The notes under the pieces were generated by a model, which was given only the letters and a program-made list of their open reading frames with translations, ran no database searches and was not told the origin of the DNA. DNA of 64,000 bases from Actinomycetes bacterium (lineage in GTDB: Bacteria; Actinomycetota; Acidimicrobiia; Acidimicrobiales; RAAP-2): assembly GCA_021831035.1 (NCBI GenBank), contig JAKBNL010000010.1, forward strand, positions 1 through 64,000. The letters are read 5' to 3'. Of this stretch, positions 39,802-50,020 are shown one piece after another. The translations under genes and the position numbers were made by a program. Each line of letters begins with the position of its first letter. The first letter of the stretch is position 1.

Positions 39802-40682
39802 GAGCGAACCTCCGCGGAAGTGAGGGGAAGACGAGAGTCCACCGCCTGACCGTTCCACGAGGGGCGAACCCACGCGTGTTCCGGGTCATCACAGAAGGCC
39901 ATGGACCGGGGCTGCTCCGGCCCCGCGAGGACGTTCAAGAAGTACAGGTCGTATCCGGGGGCGGCCATGGTGGGTCCGTGGTAGCCGTGGGGGATGAGGA
40001 CGACGTCGCCACTCTTCACCTCCACCGTGATGTCGATGGGCCGCGCAGCGTCCGACGCGTAGACGCGCTGGTATCCACCGGGTCCCGGCTCCCCAGGGGG
40101 GGCTCCTCCTCGGACCTCGAAGTAGTAGATCTCCTCCAGCTGGGCTTCGCCCGGCCGAGTCTCGTCGTGTTTGTGTGGAGGGTAGGACGCCCAGTTCCCG
40201 CCAGGGACGAGGACTTCGACGGCGACGAGGCGGTCGGTCTCAAAGGCATCGGGTGCAGCGAAGTTGTTGCACTGCCGACTGGCGCTTCCGGCGCCGCGAA
40301 GCTCGACGGGGACGTCCGTTGCGGAGCCGTAGCGGAAGGGCAGAGTCGTGGAGGTCTTGGCCCCGAGGAGGGCAATGCGTCCGCCGAGTTCACTGGCCAC
40401 CGTCACCTCGGAGCCGCAGGGCAAGTAGGCGAAGTCGCTCACACGATCGAAGACACTGGTTCGCCCTACCAGGTCGAGGGTCGAGTCGCCGCACGAGACG
40501 CTGTAGGCGCCGGTAAGTGGAAGCGCGATCCACTCAGAGTCCCGCGTGTCAAAGACGTACCGCCCGCCGAGGGCGACGTCCACCACCCGGATGGATGCGT
40601 AGGTCCATCCCGCATCCTCGGGAGTCACGTCGAGGATGACGCCCTCTGGCGTCGGAGCACTTGGACGGAGGTGTCCTGTCAC
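39798..40682 (-). CDS. iolB: 5-deoxy-glucuronate isomerase
   Basis: GGNWASYPPHKHDETRPGEAQLEEIYYFEV, VLIPHGYHGPTMAAPGYDLYFLNVLAG. Confidence 0.96.
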   Translation of the reverse strand: MTGHLRPSAPTPEGVILDVTPEDAGWTYASIRVVDVALGGRYVFDTRDSEWIALPLTGAYSVSCGDSTLDLVGRTSVFDRVSDFAYLPCGSEVTVASELGGRIALLGAKTSTTLPFRYGSATDVPVELRGAGSASRQCNNFAAPDAFETDRLVAVEVLVPGGNWASYPPHKHDETRPGEAQLEEIYYFEVRGGAPPGEPGPGGYQRVYASDAARPIDITVEVKSGDVVLIPHGYHGPTMAAPGYDLYFLNVLAGPEQPRSMAFCDDPEHAWVRPSWNGQAVDSRLPLTSAEVRS

Positions 40683-41548
40683 AACAGGCTCGCGGCGGTC
40701 TTCACTGCTTCGACGACGTCTCCGTCGGCAGGATAGAGCAGGTTCCGCCCAACCACGAGTCCCCGCACGCCGGGCAGACCGAGTGCCCGTTGCCAACGAG
40801 AGAACATCTCATCTGGTCGATCGTCACGAGCCCCTCCCAAGAGGACTAGGGGGAGGGTCGTCGCTTCCGCGATGGGCTCCATGTCGTCAACCACCGGGAT
40901 CTTCAGCCAGGTGTAGGCGGACGTGGCACCCAGCGCGGACGCGATGGACATCGAGCGGATTATGGCCTCCGGGGAGAGGTCGCTCTGCGGCCGACCCTCG
41001 ACTCGACGGCTCAGGAAGGGTTCAATCATTGCCACCTTGCCCGCCGCAGCCAGGTCCGTAACGGCACCGGCGCACGCCGAGAGGGTGTCCGCGGTCGCCG
41101 GATCCTCGGGGTTGATCCGCAGCAACATCTTCCCGCCGTCCAGCCGCTGACGGCTGATTGCGGCAGCGGAGTAGCCGGTGAAACGATCGTCATACTCGAA
41201 GGTCGCGCCGGCGATGCCTCCGCGGTTCATGGAGCCAAAGGCCAGTCGGTGGTCAAGCGCGCCAAGGAGGAGCAGGTCCTCGATCACGTCGGGGGAGCCC
41301 AGGACGCCGTCGACGCCCGGCACGGACACGGCGGCGAGCAGGCGGTCGATCATGTCGTAGCGGTCGCCCATGGCGAGTCGGTCCGAACCCACTTCGACCA
41401 CACCGCGCGCGGGGTGGTCGGCGGCGATGATGAGGAGCTTCTCGGTGCCCCACGCCGAACGGACGCTCCGTGCAGCGGCCGCCTCGGCAATGCGGTCGGG
41501 TCGATGAAACCGTGTGTGGCTCAGTAGCTGGCGCTGCTCGTCGTTCAC
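40679..41548 (-). CDS. Cgl0158-like (beta/alpha)8 aldolase, candidate DKGP aldolase
   Basis: LIIAADHPARGVVEVG, GSMNRGGIAGATFEYDDRFTGY, MLLRINPEDPATADTL; between iolB and iolC. Confidence 0.85.
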   Translation of the reverse strand: MNDEQRQLLSHTRFHRPDRIAEAAAARSVRSAWGTEKLLIIAADHPARGVVEVGSDRLAMGDRYDMIDRLLAAVSVPGVDGVLGSPDVIEDLLLLGALDHRLAFGSMNRGGIAGATFEYDDRFTGYSAAAISRQRLDGGKMLLRINPEDPATADTLSACAGAVTDLAAAGKVAMIEPFLSRRVEGRPQSDLSPEAIIRSMSIASALGATSAYTWLKIPVVDDMEPIAEATTLPLVLLGGARDDRPDEMFSRWQRALGLPGVRGLVVGRNLLYPADGDVVEAVKTAASLL

Positions 41549-42510
41549 AGGTGCCCCCTCTCGAGCAACAGTCGGACTTCCTCCGCGTTCGGCATGGCTT
41601 CAGAGCATGCCAGCCTCGATGCGACGATTGCGCCGGCCGCGTTCGCGAAGCGCAACGTCTCCTCGAGTGGCCATCCCTCGAGGAGGCCGTGGCAGAGTGC
41701 CCCGCCGAATGCGTCTCCTGCCCCGAGGCCATTGACGACGGGAACCTCGACCGGAGCCGCCTCGGCGCGTTCGTGGAGACTGCGGGCGACCACGCCGTCG
41801 CCACCGAGCTTGATGACCGCGAGTTCTACGCCAAGCCCGAGCAGTGCCTCGGCCGCCTCATCAGGCTCGCGCGTCCCAACCGCTACCTCGACCTCGTCAA
41901 GGTTGCCGACGGCGACCGTCGCCGAGGTCAGTGCCCGACGCGCCGCGTGCCGCGCCTCCTCTCGCGAGGTCCAGAACGTTGGCCGGTAATCAAGATCGAG
42001 AACCGTCGGATGCCGGTGCTCGCGGCTGGCGAGTGCCGCGTAGGTGGCGCCACGGCTGGGCTCAACGCTGAGGCCGCTCACGGTGGCCCAGAAGAGGCCG
42101 GCCGACTTGATGGTGCCCAGGTCCAACTCGTCGGTCGCGATCTCAAGGTCCGGCGCTTTGGGCTCGCGATAGAAGTAGATGGGAAAATGATCCGGCGGAT
42201 GTGTCTCACAAAACGTGACCGGCGTGAGGCTGCCCTCTACGGGCAGCACGAATCGGTCATCCACGCCGTAGCGCACGAGGGCAGCGTGGACGAAACGACC
42301 GAACTCGTCAGCCCCGGTTCGAGTGATCACCGCTGAGCGATGGCCCAACCGCGCCGCCGCGACGGCCACGTTGGTGGGGCTGCCCCCGAGGAACTTCTGG
42401 AAGATGTCGACGTCGACGATGCTGCCGTGGGTGGTGGGATAGAAGTCCACGCCGACCCGCCCCATCGTCAGCACCTCGAAGGTGTCGCCCTCGGTCGCGA
42501 ACGGGCTCAT
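41545..42510 (-). CDS. iolC: 5-dehydro-2-deoxygluconokinase (PfkB family)
   Basis: VLTMGRVGVDFYPTTHG, KFLGGSPTNVAVAAARLGHRSAVITRTGADEFG, NGLGAGDAFGGALCHGLLEG. Confidence 0.95.
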   Translation of the reverse strand: MSPFATEGDTFEVLTMGRVGVDFYPTTHGSIVDVDIFQKFLGGSPTNVAVAAARLGHRSAVITRTGADEFGRFVHAALVRYGVDDRFVLPVEGSLTPVTFCETHPPDHFPIYFYREPKAPDLEIATDELDLGTIKSAGLFWATVSGLSVEPSRGATYAALASREHRHPTVLDLDYRPTFWTSREEARHAARRALTSATVAVGNLDEVEVAVGTREPDEAAEALLGLGVELAVIKLGGDGVVARSLHERAEAAPVEVPVVNGLGAGDAFGGALCHGLLEGWPLEETLRFANAAGAIVASRLACSEAMPNAEEVRLLLERGHL

Positions 42511-42549
42511 CGCGCGGGAGACGGGCGTGGCCGACTGCGACTCGTCATA

Positions 42550-42559
42550 TGTCAGGACA
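42550..42559. promoter_or_regulatory. Short perfect palindromic element TGTC-AG-GACA in the divergent iolC/gntR intergenic region
   Basis: tcataTGTCAGGACAataac; GntR-family operator is an inference. Confidence 0.3.
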
Positions 42560-42616
42560 ATAACACCTCATCCGCGATTGCGTATAGGCTTTGCGCACCG
42601 CGCGACGGAGGATGAG

Positions 42617-43402
42617 ATGCCACGACCGACCGGTTCGGCCTACAGCCCCCTAGGAGTGGTCGCGCTCGATCGGCAGAGCCCCGTTCCGCTCTACTTCCAA
42701 CTCGCTCAGTACATCGAGGGCGAGATCCGTTCGGGGTCCCTCCAATCGGGCGATCGCCTCGAGAACGAAGTGAAGATCGCTGAGGACCTTGGCCTATCGC
42801 GCCCCACCGTCAGGGCAGCGTTCGGATATCTGGTCGACAAGGGGCTCGTTCTCCGACGACGGGGACAAGGAACCGTCGTGACCAAGGGCAAGGTGAGTCG
42901 ATCGGTCAAACTCACCAGCCTCTTCGATGACCTCGCTGACGCTGGTAAGCGGCCCGAGACCCGGGTGATCCACAACGAGGTCGTGCGTCCATCAGACCTG
43001 GTCAAAGGGAGCCTAGGACTCGACGAGGGGCAACTCGTCGTCTACCTGGAGCGACTCCGTTTCGGAGAGGACGAACCCATCGCGCTGATGCACAACTACC
43101 TTCCGACCTCACTCGTCACACTGAGCAACGAGATGCTCGAAGAGCGTGGACTATACGAGCTCCTCCGGGCGGGTGGTATACATCCGTCGCGCGCCACGCA
43201 GCGGATCTCGGCGAAGAACGCGTCCACACACGAGGCGAACCTCCTCTCGGAGGTCCGGGGCACGGCCCTCGTCACCATGGAGCGCACAACCTACGACGAG
43301 CGGGGCCGCGCGATTGAGTTTGCCCAACACGTGTATCGAGCGTCTCGCTACTCCCTCTACAGCACGCTTACGAGCGACGGGGCCGGTGTCGGGCTCGAGT
43401 GA
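42617..43402 (+). CDS. GntR-family (HutC/UTRA type) transcriptional regulator
   Basis: PLYFQLAQYIEGEIRSGSLQSGDRLENEVKIAEDLGLSRPTVRAAFGYLVDKGLVLRRRGQGTVV plus UTRA domain. Confidence 0.95.
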   Translation: MPRPTGSAYSPLGVVALDRQSPVPLYFQLAQYIEGEIRSGSLQSGDRLENEVKIAEDLGLSRPTVRAAFGYLVDKGLVLRRRGQGTVVTKGKVSRSVKLTSLFDDLADAGKRPETRVIHNEVVRPSDLVKGSLGLDEGQLVVYLERLRFGEDEPIALMHNYLPTSLVTLSNEMLEERGLYELLRAGGIHPSRATQRISAKNASTHEANLLSEVRGTALVTMERTTYDERGRAIEFAQHVYRASRYSLYSTLTSDGAGVGLE

Positions 43403-43417
43403 CTTTGATAGTAGTTA

Positions 43418-43446
43418 TTGACAAAGGCCAGAATCCGCGCTACCGT
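43418..43446 (+). promoter_or_regulatory. Putative sigma70-type promoter TTGACA-N17-TACCGT upstream of ABC operon
   Basis: ttgaca at 43418-43423, taccgt at 43441-43446. Confidence 0.45.
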
Positions 43447-43564
43447 CCCCCGCAGTGCCCTACGGGAAACTGAACCTCCACGCGAATCGTCGCTCGAGCG
43501 GACCTGCTCGATCTGAGGGGCTCCCCCGCTCGCCCGGCCCGATCCAGTGCACCGAGGACCGTCC

Positions 43565-44725
43565 ATGAGCGGCATCCGCTTCGAGGGGGTCTGGAAGCTC
43601 TTCGAGGGTTCAGCCGTCGTGTCGGACCTCAATCTCGACGTGCGCGCGGGGGAGTTCATCGTGCTCGTCGGACCGTCTGGATGCGGGAAGACGACGTCGC
43701 TGCGAATGCTCGCAGGGCTGGAGCGTCCGAGTCACGGCCGCATCTTCATCGGTGATCGGGACGTGACGGACGTTCCTACAGGTGAGCGAGACATCTCGAT
43801 GGTCTTTCAGAGTTATGCGCTCTACCCCAACATGAACGTGTACAGGAATCTGGCTTTCGGACCACGCGTGCGCAAGGAGCCGCGGGCCACTCTGGACGCT
43901 CGCATCAACGAGGTGGCCGAGCTGCTGCAGATCAAGCACCTGCTCAAGAGAACCCCGGCGGCCCTGTCCGGGGGGCAGCGCCAACGCGTGGCGCTCGGGC
44001 GTGCCCTCATACGCGAACCCCAGGTCTTCTTGATGGACGAGCCTCTCTCAAACCTCGATGCTGCGCTGCGCGTTCAAATGCGCGCGGAGCTGATCCGACT
44101 CCATCAGCGACTCGAGAAGACAACGAACGTGTACGTGACGCACGATCAAGTCGAGGCGCTCACGATGGGCGACCGCGTCGCGGTGCTCAAAGATGGTGTC
44201 TTACTCCAGGTGGACAGCGCGAACGACCTCTACGAGCACCCGTCGTCCGTGTTCGTGGGCGAGTTCATCGGATCGCCCAAGATGAACATCCTCGAGGGCA
44301 CGCTGTCGTTCTCAGGCGACTCGTGCACCGTCGAAGTGCTCGGCGTGCGCGCGGACGTCTCTGAGAGGGTGGCCGGACGCTTGCGGGAGGGGGTCGTGAG
44401 CGGCCCCGTCCTCGTCGGGATCCGCCCCCACGACCTCTTCCCCGCGACGGGCTCGACCGGAGAGAGCCCGGCTATCTCGGCCACGGTTGACATCAGCGAG
44501 CACACGGGCGCGGAGGTCTTCGCGACGATGGAGACCGGTCCTTCTCGAGTTGTGGCCCGACTGCCCCGTGTCCCGACGCCGGATCGGGGCGAGCGTGTCG
44601 ATCTGGCGTTCCGAGCAGGCGCGGTGCATCTGTTTGACCGCGATACCCAGTTGTCCCTCCTCGACCGCGGCACGCCGTCACGGAGGACTTCCGCTCCAGC
44701 GGACATTTCTCAGCAAGTGAGATAA
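43565..44725 (+). CDS. Sugar ABC transporter ATP-binding protein (MalK/UgpC type)
   Basis: VGPSGCGKTTSLRMLAGLE, LSGGQRQRVALGRALIREPQVFLMDEPLSNLD, C-terminal TOBE. Confidence 0.96.
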   Translation: MSGIRFEGVWKLFEGSAVVSDLNLDVRAGEFIVLVGPSGCGKTTSLRMLAGLERPSHGRIFIGDRDVTDVPTGERDISMVFQSYALYPNMNVYRNLAFGPRVRKEPRATLDARINEVAELLQIKHLLKRTPAALSGGQRQRVALGRALIREPQVFLMDEPLSNLDAALRVQMRAELIRLHQRLEKTTNVYVTHDQVEALTMGDRVAVLKDGVLLQVDSANDLYEHPSSVFVGEFIGSPKMNILEGTLSFSGDSCTVEVLGVRADVSERVAGRLREGVVSGPVLVGIRPHDLFPATGSTGESPAISATVDISEHTGAEVFATMETGPSRVVARLPRVPTPDRGERVDLAFRAGAVHLFDRDTQLSLLDRGTPSRRTSAPADISQQVR

Positions 44726-44751
44726 CCAAAGAAAGGCAAGAGGGGGGAAGT

Positions 44752-46143
44752 ATGAGGCTCTTGAGGGGGGCAAAGGCTCCGCGGGTAATCGCGGCGACGG
44801 CGCTCGCGACGGTGGCGATGACGGCCGGCATCTCGGCGACGGTCTCGACGGCGAGCGCGTCGTCGAAGGTCACCATCTCGGTCGCCTATGCCGCGGATAC
44901 GACCTTCGACACGATTCCGCTCGGCACCAAGTGGTGGGGTGCGGTGAAAAAGGAGTTCCAGCAGAAGTACCCGAATGTCACGTTGAAGCTGATTCCGGTG
45001 CCTGGTGGCGAGCCCGACTTCTTGACGAAGCTGGCGCTGCTGTTCAAGCAGTCGAATCCACCTGACGTGGTTCAGTTCCCGTCAACCGAGATCGCCCTCT
45101 ACCAGTCGTCGGGTTACCTCCTATCGCTCGACAAGTACCTGTCGGGATCGGGGAAGACCTGGTTCAGCCAGTACCCCACGGTCATCCAGAACGAGGGAAA
45201 AATCGGCGGCAAGATCTACGCCGTCAGCGCAGGCGAGAACAACAACGGCATCTACTACGACAAGGCGATTCTCCAGAAGGCCGGGATCCCGTTGCCGTGG
45301 CAGCCTAAGACGTGGGCGGACATCATCACCGCCGCCAAGGCGATCAAGAAGGCCGAGCCCAAGGTCATCCCGTTGTGGGTTGACGCCGGGACCAGCGCCG
45401 GACCGAACGGGGCCGGCTACGGAATCCTGAATTTGCTGGCAGGCTCTGCCACACCGACGATCCAAACGGCGTCGGGCAAGATGGTGGTCTCGTCCAAGGG
45501 ACTGCTCCAGACGCTGGACTTCTACCACACGGTATTTGCCGATGGGCTCGGCGCGCCGACCTCGCAGCTGTTCAGCGAGAACAACGCACCGAACATCCCC
45601 TCAACGGACTTCGCGAAGGGGACCCTCGGAATCGCAGTGGCCGCTAACTTCATCGGAGGCAACTGGACGAAGATGGTGAGCTTCCCGTACTGGCCGAAGG
45701 CCAGCACGGCGATGGGCGTCGCCGGTCTCCCGAAGATCAATGGTGGAGGCTACGCCTCGACGCTGTCGGGCTGGGACTTCGGCATCTCGTCCAAGACGAA
45801 GGACGCCGAGGCCGCCTTCAACCTCATCAACGTCATGCAGGAGTCCAAGAACATGATTGACGCTGCCAACTGGGCCGGGTGGGTGCCGCCGGTGAAGTCG
45901 TACTGGTCGATTCCCACATACGCCAACTTCGCGGCGCCGTTCAATGAGGAGTTCGGAAAGTTGCTGGCGTCGTCGTCGGAACTGCCGACGAGCGCCAACT
46001 ACTCCGTGTGGGTGCAAGCCATCGAACAGGCTTCCGGAGCAATCGCTCAGTCGCCGAGCACGTCCGGGGCGGCCGCAATGTCCCAGATGAAGAGTTACGT
46101 GACGAATCAGCTGGGCCCCAGCGCCGTCACCACGCTCCCCTAA
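44752..46143 (+). CDS. Sugar ABC transporter substrate-binding protein
   Basis: Signal peptide, KYPNVTLKLIPVPGGEPDFLTKLALLFKQSNPPDVVQF, NNNGIYYDKAILQKAGIPLPWQPKTWADII. Confidence 0.93.
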   Translation: MRLLRGAKAPRVIAATALATVAMTAGISATVSTASASSKVTISVAYAADTTFDTIPLGTKWWGAVKKEFQQKYPNVTLKLIPVPGGEPDFLTKLALLFKQSNPPDVVQFPSTEIALYQSSGYLLSLDKYLSGSGKTWFSQYPTVIQNEGKIGGKIYAVSAGENNNGIYYDKAILQKAGIPLPWQPKTWADIITAAKAIKKAEPKVIPLWVDAGTSAGPNGAGYGILNLLAGSATPTIQTASGKMVVSSKGLLQTLDFYHTVFADGLGAPTSQLFSENNAPNIPSTDFAKGTLGIAVAANFIGGNWTKMVSFPYWPKASTAMGVAGLPKINGGGYASTLSGWDFGISSKTKDAEAAFNLINVMQESKNMIDAANWAGWVPPVKSYWSIPTYANFAAPFNEEFGKLLASSSELPTSANYSVWVQAIEQASGAIAQSPSTSGAAAMSQMKSYVTNQLGPSAVTTLP

Positions 46144-46172
46144 GCGACTGAGGAAGTAGGAGGTAGGGCCCG

Positions 46173-47102
46173 GTGACGGTAATGACGTCCCCCGAAGGTA
46201 CCGTCGCCGGGCCCGACCTCGAACGCCTGTGGAAGACCAGGAGAGACCGGGATCGCTTCCAGTGGAGCAGCCTCGCCCTCATGACCCCCGCGTTCGGACT
46301 CTTGATCATTCTCTTTCTCATCCCCATGGGGTACGCCGTGTACCTCGGGCTCACCAACCTGACCCTGGTGGGGCCGGACTCAGTCAAGTGGGGCTTCACG
46401 GGCTTGCAGAATCTGTCGAGACTGCGCCAAGACTCGACGTTCTGGACGTCACTCTGGGTGACCGGCGGCTTCATCGGCGGTTCGATCGTCGGCGTTCTCG
46501 TGGCGGGCTACTGGCTCGCGTCACTTCTGATGAGGGCGAGGCCGTGGATGCGCATCGTTGTCGGGGGCGTCGTCGTGGTGTCGTGGATGATGCCCGCCGT
46601 CACCGCGGGCATGACCTGGTACGCCTCGACGACGCAGGGCGGTGCACTGGGGACCCTCATTGGTATGAGGAACACCAACTTTCTTGACAGCTGGCCGCTG
46701 GTGATCGTGACTCTGGCCAACATCTGGTCGATGACGGGTTTCTCGATGCTGGTTATCGGTGCGGCGCTTCGAAACATCCCCTCCGAGGCGATAGAGGCCG
46801 CGATGGTCGAGAACGCTTCGGCGTGGCAGAGGTTCCGCAGCATCGTGCTCCCTCTCCTGCGACCCACGATGATCGCGGTGGTACTGCTGACGGCGTTGCT
46901 CAGCCTCGCCAATTTCGGCCTCATCTACATCATGACCCAGGGGGGGCCCGGCAACGCCACGAACATCCTCCCCCTCTACTCGTACCAGCAGGCCTTCAGC
47001 TTCAACAATCTGGCCTACGGGGCACTGATCGGCAACGTCATGGTGCTTCTAGCCACCGTCTTCGGTGTCCTATACGTGCGGGTGGCCGCACCACGGTCGT
47101 GA
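46173..47102 (+). CDS. Sugar ABC transporter permease (MalF-like)
   Basis: EAAMVENASAWQRFRSIVLPLLRPTM (EAA loop), multi-TM. Confidence 0.93.
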   Translation: MTVMTSPEGTVAGPDLERLWKTRRDRDRFQWSSLALMTPAFGLLIILFLIPMGYAVYLGLTNLTLVGPDSVKWGFTGLQNLSRLRQDSTFWTSLWVTGGFIGGSIVGVLVAGYWLASLLMRARPWMRIVVGGVVVVSWMMPAVTAGMTWYASTTQGGALGTLIGMRNTNFLDSWPLVIVTLANIWSMTGFSMLVIGAALRNIPSEAIEAAMVENASAWQRFRSIVLPLLRPTMIAVVLLTALLSLANFGLIYIMTQGGPGNATNILPLYSYQQAFSFNNLAYGALIGNVMVLLATVFGVLYVRVAAPRS

Positions 47103-47977
47103 GCGCTCCGGTCCTCCCGCCCGCGGCACCGACGGAACGGCCGGTGACGCCCGCGAACAAGGAGACGCGTCGGACGGTACTGCTCTCGACCGCGACGCAC
47201 CTGGCGCTCGGCGCCTTCGGAATCGTGTTCATCGTGCCGATGCTGTGGCTCATCCTCGCCTCAATCGACGCCCACGCGTCGTGGGGGCTTGAGTGGCCGC
47301 ACTTCTCCTTCATCAACTTCCGCCATGTTCTAACGGGTTCGCTCCTCCACTCGCTATGGAACAGTGTTGTCCTCTCCGTCGTATCGACGGCCATCGCATC
47401 GATCACGGGCGTCTTTGCCGCTTACGCACTTTCGCGGCGACGCATCCCCTTCAAGACGCCTCTCTTGATGTTCATCTTGTTCTCGTCGGGCGTTCCCTTG
47501 GCGATCATGATCATTCCCGTCTACGAGATGTTCAGTCGGTACAACCTTTTGACGATCTTGCCGACCGCGCTCTTCTTATCGGTGACCTCACTTCCCTTCG
47601 AGGTCTACCTCATGAAGAACTTCATCGACGCGGTACCCAAGGACCTCGAGGAGGCGGCGCGGATCGAAGGTGCGTCGACGTTCCAGGTCCTTCGCAAGGT
47701 CGTCGTTCCCTTGGCGATGCCCGGTATCGCCGCGGCGTCCATTTTCGGCTTCGTCAACTCGTGGGGGTCACTCGTGGTCCCCCTCATCTTGATCAACGCG
47801 ACGAATCAGCAGCCGGCCCCTATCGCCATCTACACCTTTCTGACCGTTCCCAAACCCGAGTACGGCAACATCGCCGCGTACTCATTGATCTTCTGTGTAC
47901 CGGTCTTCATTCTCTATTCCGTGTCCTCCCGGCTCTTCCGCGAGGGCTTCGTCTTGGGCGGCGGAGTGAAGGGATGA
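47099..47977 (+). CDS. Sugar ABC transporter permease (MalG-like)
   Basis: DLEEAARIEGASTFQVLRKVVVPLAMPGIAA; GTGA overlap with upstream permease. Confidence 0.93.
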   Translation: MSAPVLPPAAPTERPVTPANKETRRTVLLSTATHLALGAFGIVFIVPMLWLILASIDAHASWGLEWPHFSFINFRHVLTGSLLHSLWNSVVLSVVSTAIASITGVFAAYALSRRRIPFKTPLLMFILFSSGVPLAIMIIPVYEMFSRYNLLTILPTALFLSVTSLPFEVYLMKNFIDAVPKDLEEAARIEGASTFQVLRKVVVPLAMPGIAAASIFGFVNSWGSLVVPLILINATNQQPAPIAIYTFLTVPKPEYGNIAAYSLIFCVPVFILYSVSSRLFREGFVLGGGVKG

Positions 47978-49077
47978 ACGTGTCTAGGGTCCGTGTCGGC
48001 GTGATCGGAACGGGCGTCATCGCCCAAGTGATGCACCTCCACTACCTTCGAGAGCTCAGTGACCGGTTCGACACGGTGGCCATCTGCGACTTGTCCGAGG
48101 GGAGCGCTCAAGCAAACGCAGCCGCGTACGACGTGCCGGGGGTGTACACCGACGCGCACGCCCTGCTCGACGCCGACCTCGACGCCGTCCTCGTCCTGAC
48201 GTCGGGGAGCCACGCCCCACTCGCCGTCGAAGCGGCGCGTCGTGGTCGGCACGTCTTCGTAGAGAAGCCGATGTGCTTCTCGGTTACCGAAGCTGCCGAG
48301 ATGTTCTCTGAGGCTGAGCGTGCGGGAGTCGTCCTCATGGTGGGGTACCCGAAGCGCTACGACGGCGCGTACGCTCGACTCGCTGAAGTCGTGCGCGAGA
48401 TCGGTGAACCTCGGCTCCTGCGAGTCACTACGACCGAGGCCCCGTGGCGCCCCTATCTCGAGCACTACCCCCTCATCGAGCCGGGTGTGGTCGACGCCGA
48501 CGTCGTGGAGAGGCTCCGCGGTGAGACTCAGGGACGACTGGCCGCCGCCATCGGGACCGACGACCCGACGCTCACGAGCTTTTACCAGAACGTCCTGCTC
48601 GACACGCTCGTCCACGAACTCAACACCGTGCGGGGACTCTGGGGAGAGCCGGATCGGCTGGAGCACGTTGATCGTCGGCCCGGCGCGCTCCACGTTCACC
48701 TGGGCTACGGCGACGCCGCGGCGTCTATCCACTGGCTCGATGTGCCGGGGATGACGCGCTACGCCATGGAGTTCAGCGTCACCGGCACCAAGGGACGGGC
48801 GACACTCACCTTCCCGTCGCCGTACCTGCGTAACGCGCCAGCGCTGCTAGAGGTGGAGCGTGGGACGGGCGAAAGCGTCAGCTCGAGCCTCACTCAGGAG
48901 ATCACTTCGTACGAGAGCGGCTTTCGTCGTGAGCTGGAAGCGTTTCACGACGCGATAACGAGGGACGCTCCGGTGCCGACCGACGGGCGCGACGGCGCAC
49001 GCGACGTGGCACTGTGCGGGGCCATCGTGCGCTCCCTCGTCGAGCGGTCCGCCATCGACAACCCGTCGGACTACTAG
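47974..49077 (+). CDS. Gfo/Idh/MocA oxidoreductase
   Basis: RVGVIGTGVIAQVMHLHYL, VFVEKPMCFSVTEAAEM. Confidence 0.92.
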   Translation: MNVSRVRVGVIGTGVIAQVMHLHYLRELSDRFDTVAICDLSEGSAQANAAAYDVPGVYTDAHALLDADLDAVLVLTSGSHAPLAVEAARRGRHVFVEKPMCFSVTEAAEMFSEAERAGVVLMVGYPKRYDGAYARLAEVVREIGEPRLLRVTTTEAPWRPYLEHYPLIEPGVVDADVVERLRGETQGRLAAAIGTDDPTLTSFYQNVLLDTLVHELNTVRGLWGEPDRLEHVDRRPGALHVHLGYGDAAASIHWLDVPGMTRYAMEFSVTGTKGRATLTFPSPYLRNAPALLEVERGTGESVSSSLTQEITSYESGFRRELEAFHDAITRDAPVPTDGRDGARDVALCGAIVRSLVERSAIDNPSDY

Positions 49078-49102
49078 CCCCACCCAGAGAGAGGAAACCC
49101 CC

Positions 49103-50020
49103 ATGGATGTCACGGTTGCGAACGCGCCGATCAGCTACGGTGCCTTCGAGCTCACGGTCGGCATCGACCCGAGTGTGCCCGAGGCCGCCCTGATCCTCGA
49201 CGAGGTCGCGGCCGCGGGCTACGGGGGCATCGACCTCGGTCCGGTAGGTTTCCTCGGGGCGGGCCCGGAGCTGGCCGAGAGGTTGGCCAGTCGGGGTCTG
49301 GGATTGGCCGGGGCCTACCTCGAACTGCCCTTTTCCGACCCCGATGGCCTGCCGGGGCTCTTCCAGGAATTGGACGCCATGCTCGACACCTTCGACGCGG
49401 TGCGAGGCGTGGTGCCCGGCCCGGCGCCCCGTCCGACGATCGCCGACGCGGGGAGTCCAGAACGCCGAGCCGCGCCGGGGCGCAGCCACGCGGACCGTTC
49501 ACGCGGCCTCGACGCCGACGGCTGGAGGCGCTTCGGCGACGGGCTGAGGATGGTTCTGGCAAGATGCCGAGACCGCGGCTATGAGCCCACGCTGCACCCA
49601 GAGACCGGCACCTGGGTGGAGGCCCCGTGGGAGGTCGAGGCAGCGATGGAACTGACCGACGTGGGGGTCTGCCTCGAGACGGGCCATCTGTACGTGGGAG
49701 GCGGCGATCCGGCCGACCTGGCCCGTCGTTGGTCGGGCCGCATCAATCACGTGCACGTGAAGGACGCACACCGCGCGACCATCGCGTCGATCATCGAGGC
49801 CGGGGAGCCCAACACCGCCATATGGTCGCGCGAGGCCTTCTGCGCGCTGGGCGACGGAGACGTCGACCTGGTCGGCGTCTTCAGTGCTTTGAGCGACAAC
49901 GACTTCGGTGGGTGGATGGTGGTCGAGCAAGATATCTTCCCCCAGGCTGCCGAGCGATTTGCTCAAGCGATCCTCGACCAACGCGCCAACCGGCGCTTCC
50001 TCAACGACCGTGGCATCTGA
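49103..50020 (+). CDS. Sugar phosphate isomerase/epimerase family; candidate inosose dehydratase (IolE-like)
   Basis: VANAPISYGAFELTVG, CLETGHLYVGGGDPADLARRW, INHVHVKD, GWMVVEQD. Confidence 0.82.
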   Translation: MDVTVANAPISYGAFELTVGIDPSVPEAALILDEVAAAGYGGIDLGPVGFLGAGPELAERLASRGLGLAGAYLELPFSDPDGLPGLFQELDAMLDTFDAVRGVVPGPAPRPTIADAGSPERRAAPGRSHADRSRGLDADGWRRFGDGLRMVLARCRDRGYEPTLHPETGTWVEAPWEVEAAMELTDVGVCLETGHLYVGGGDPADLARRWSGRINHVHVKDAHRATIASIIEAGEPNTAIWSREAFCALGDGDVDLVGVFSALSDNDFGGWMVVEQDIFPQAAERFAQAILDQRANRRFLNDRGI

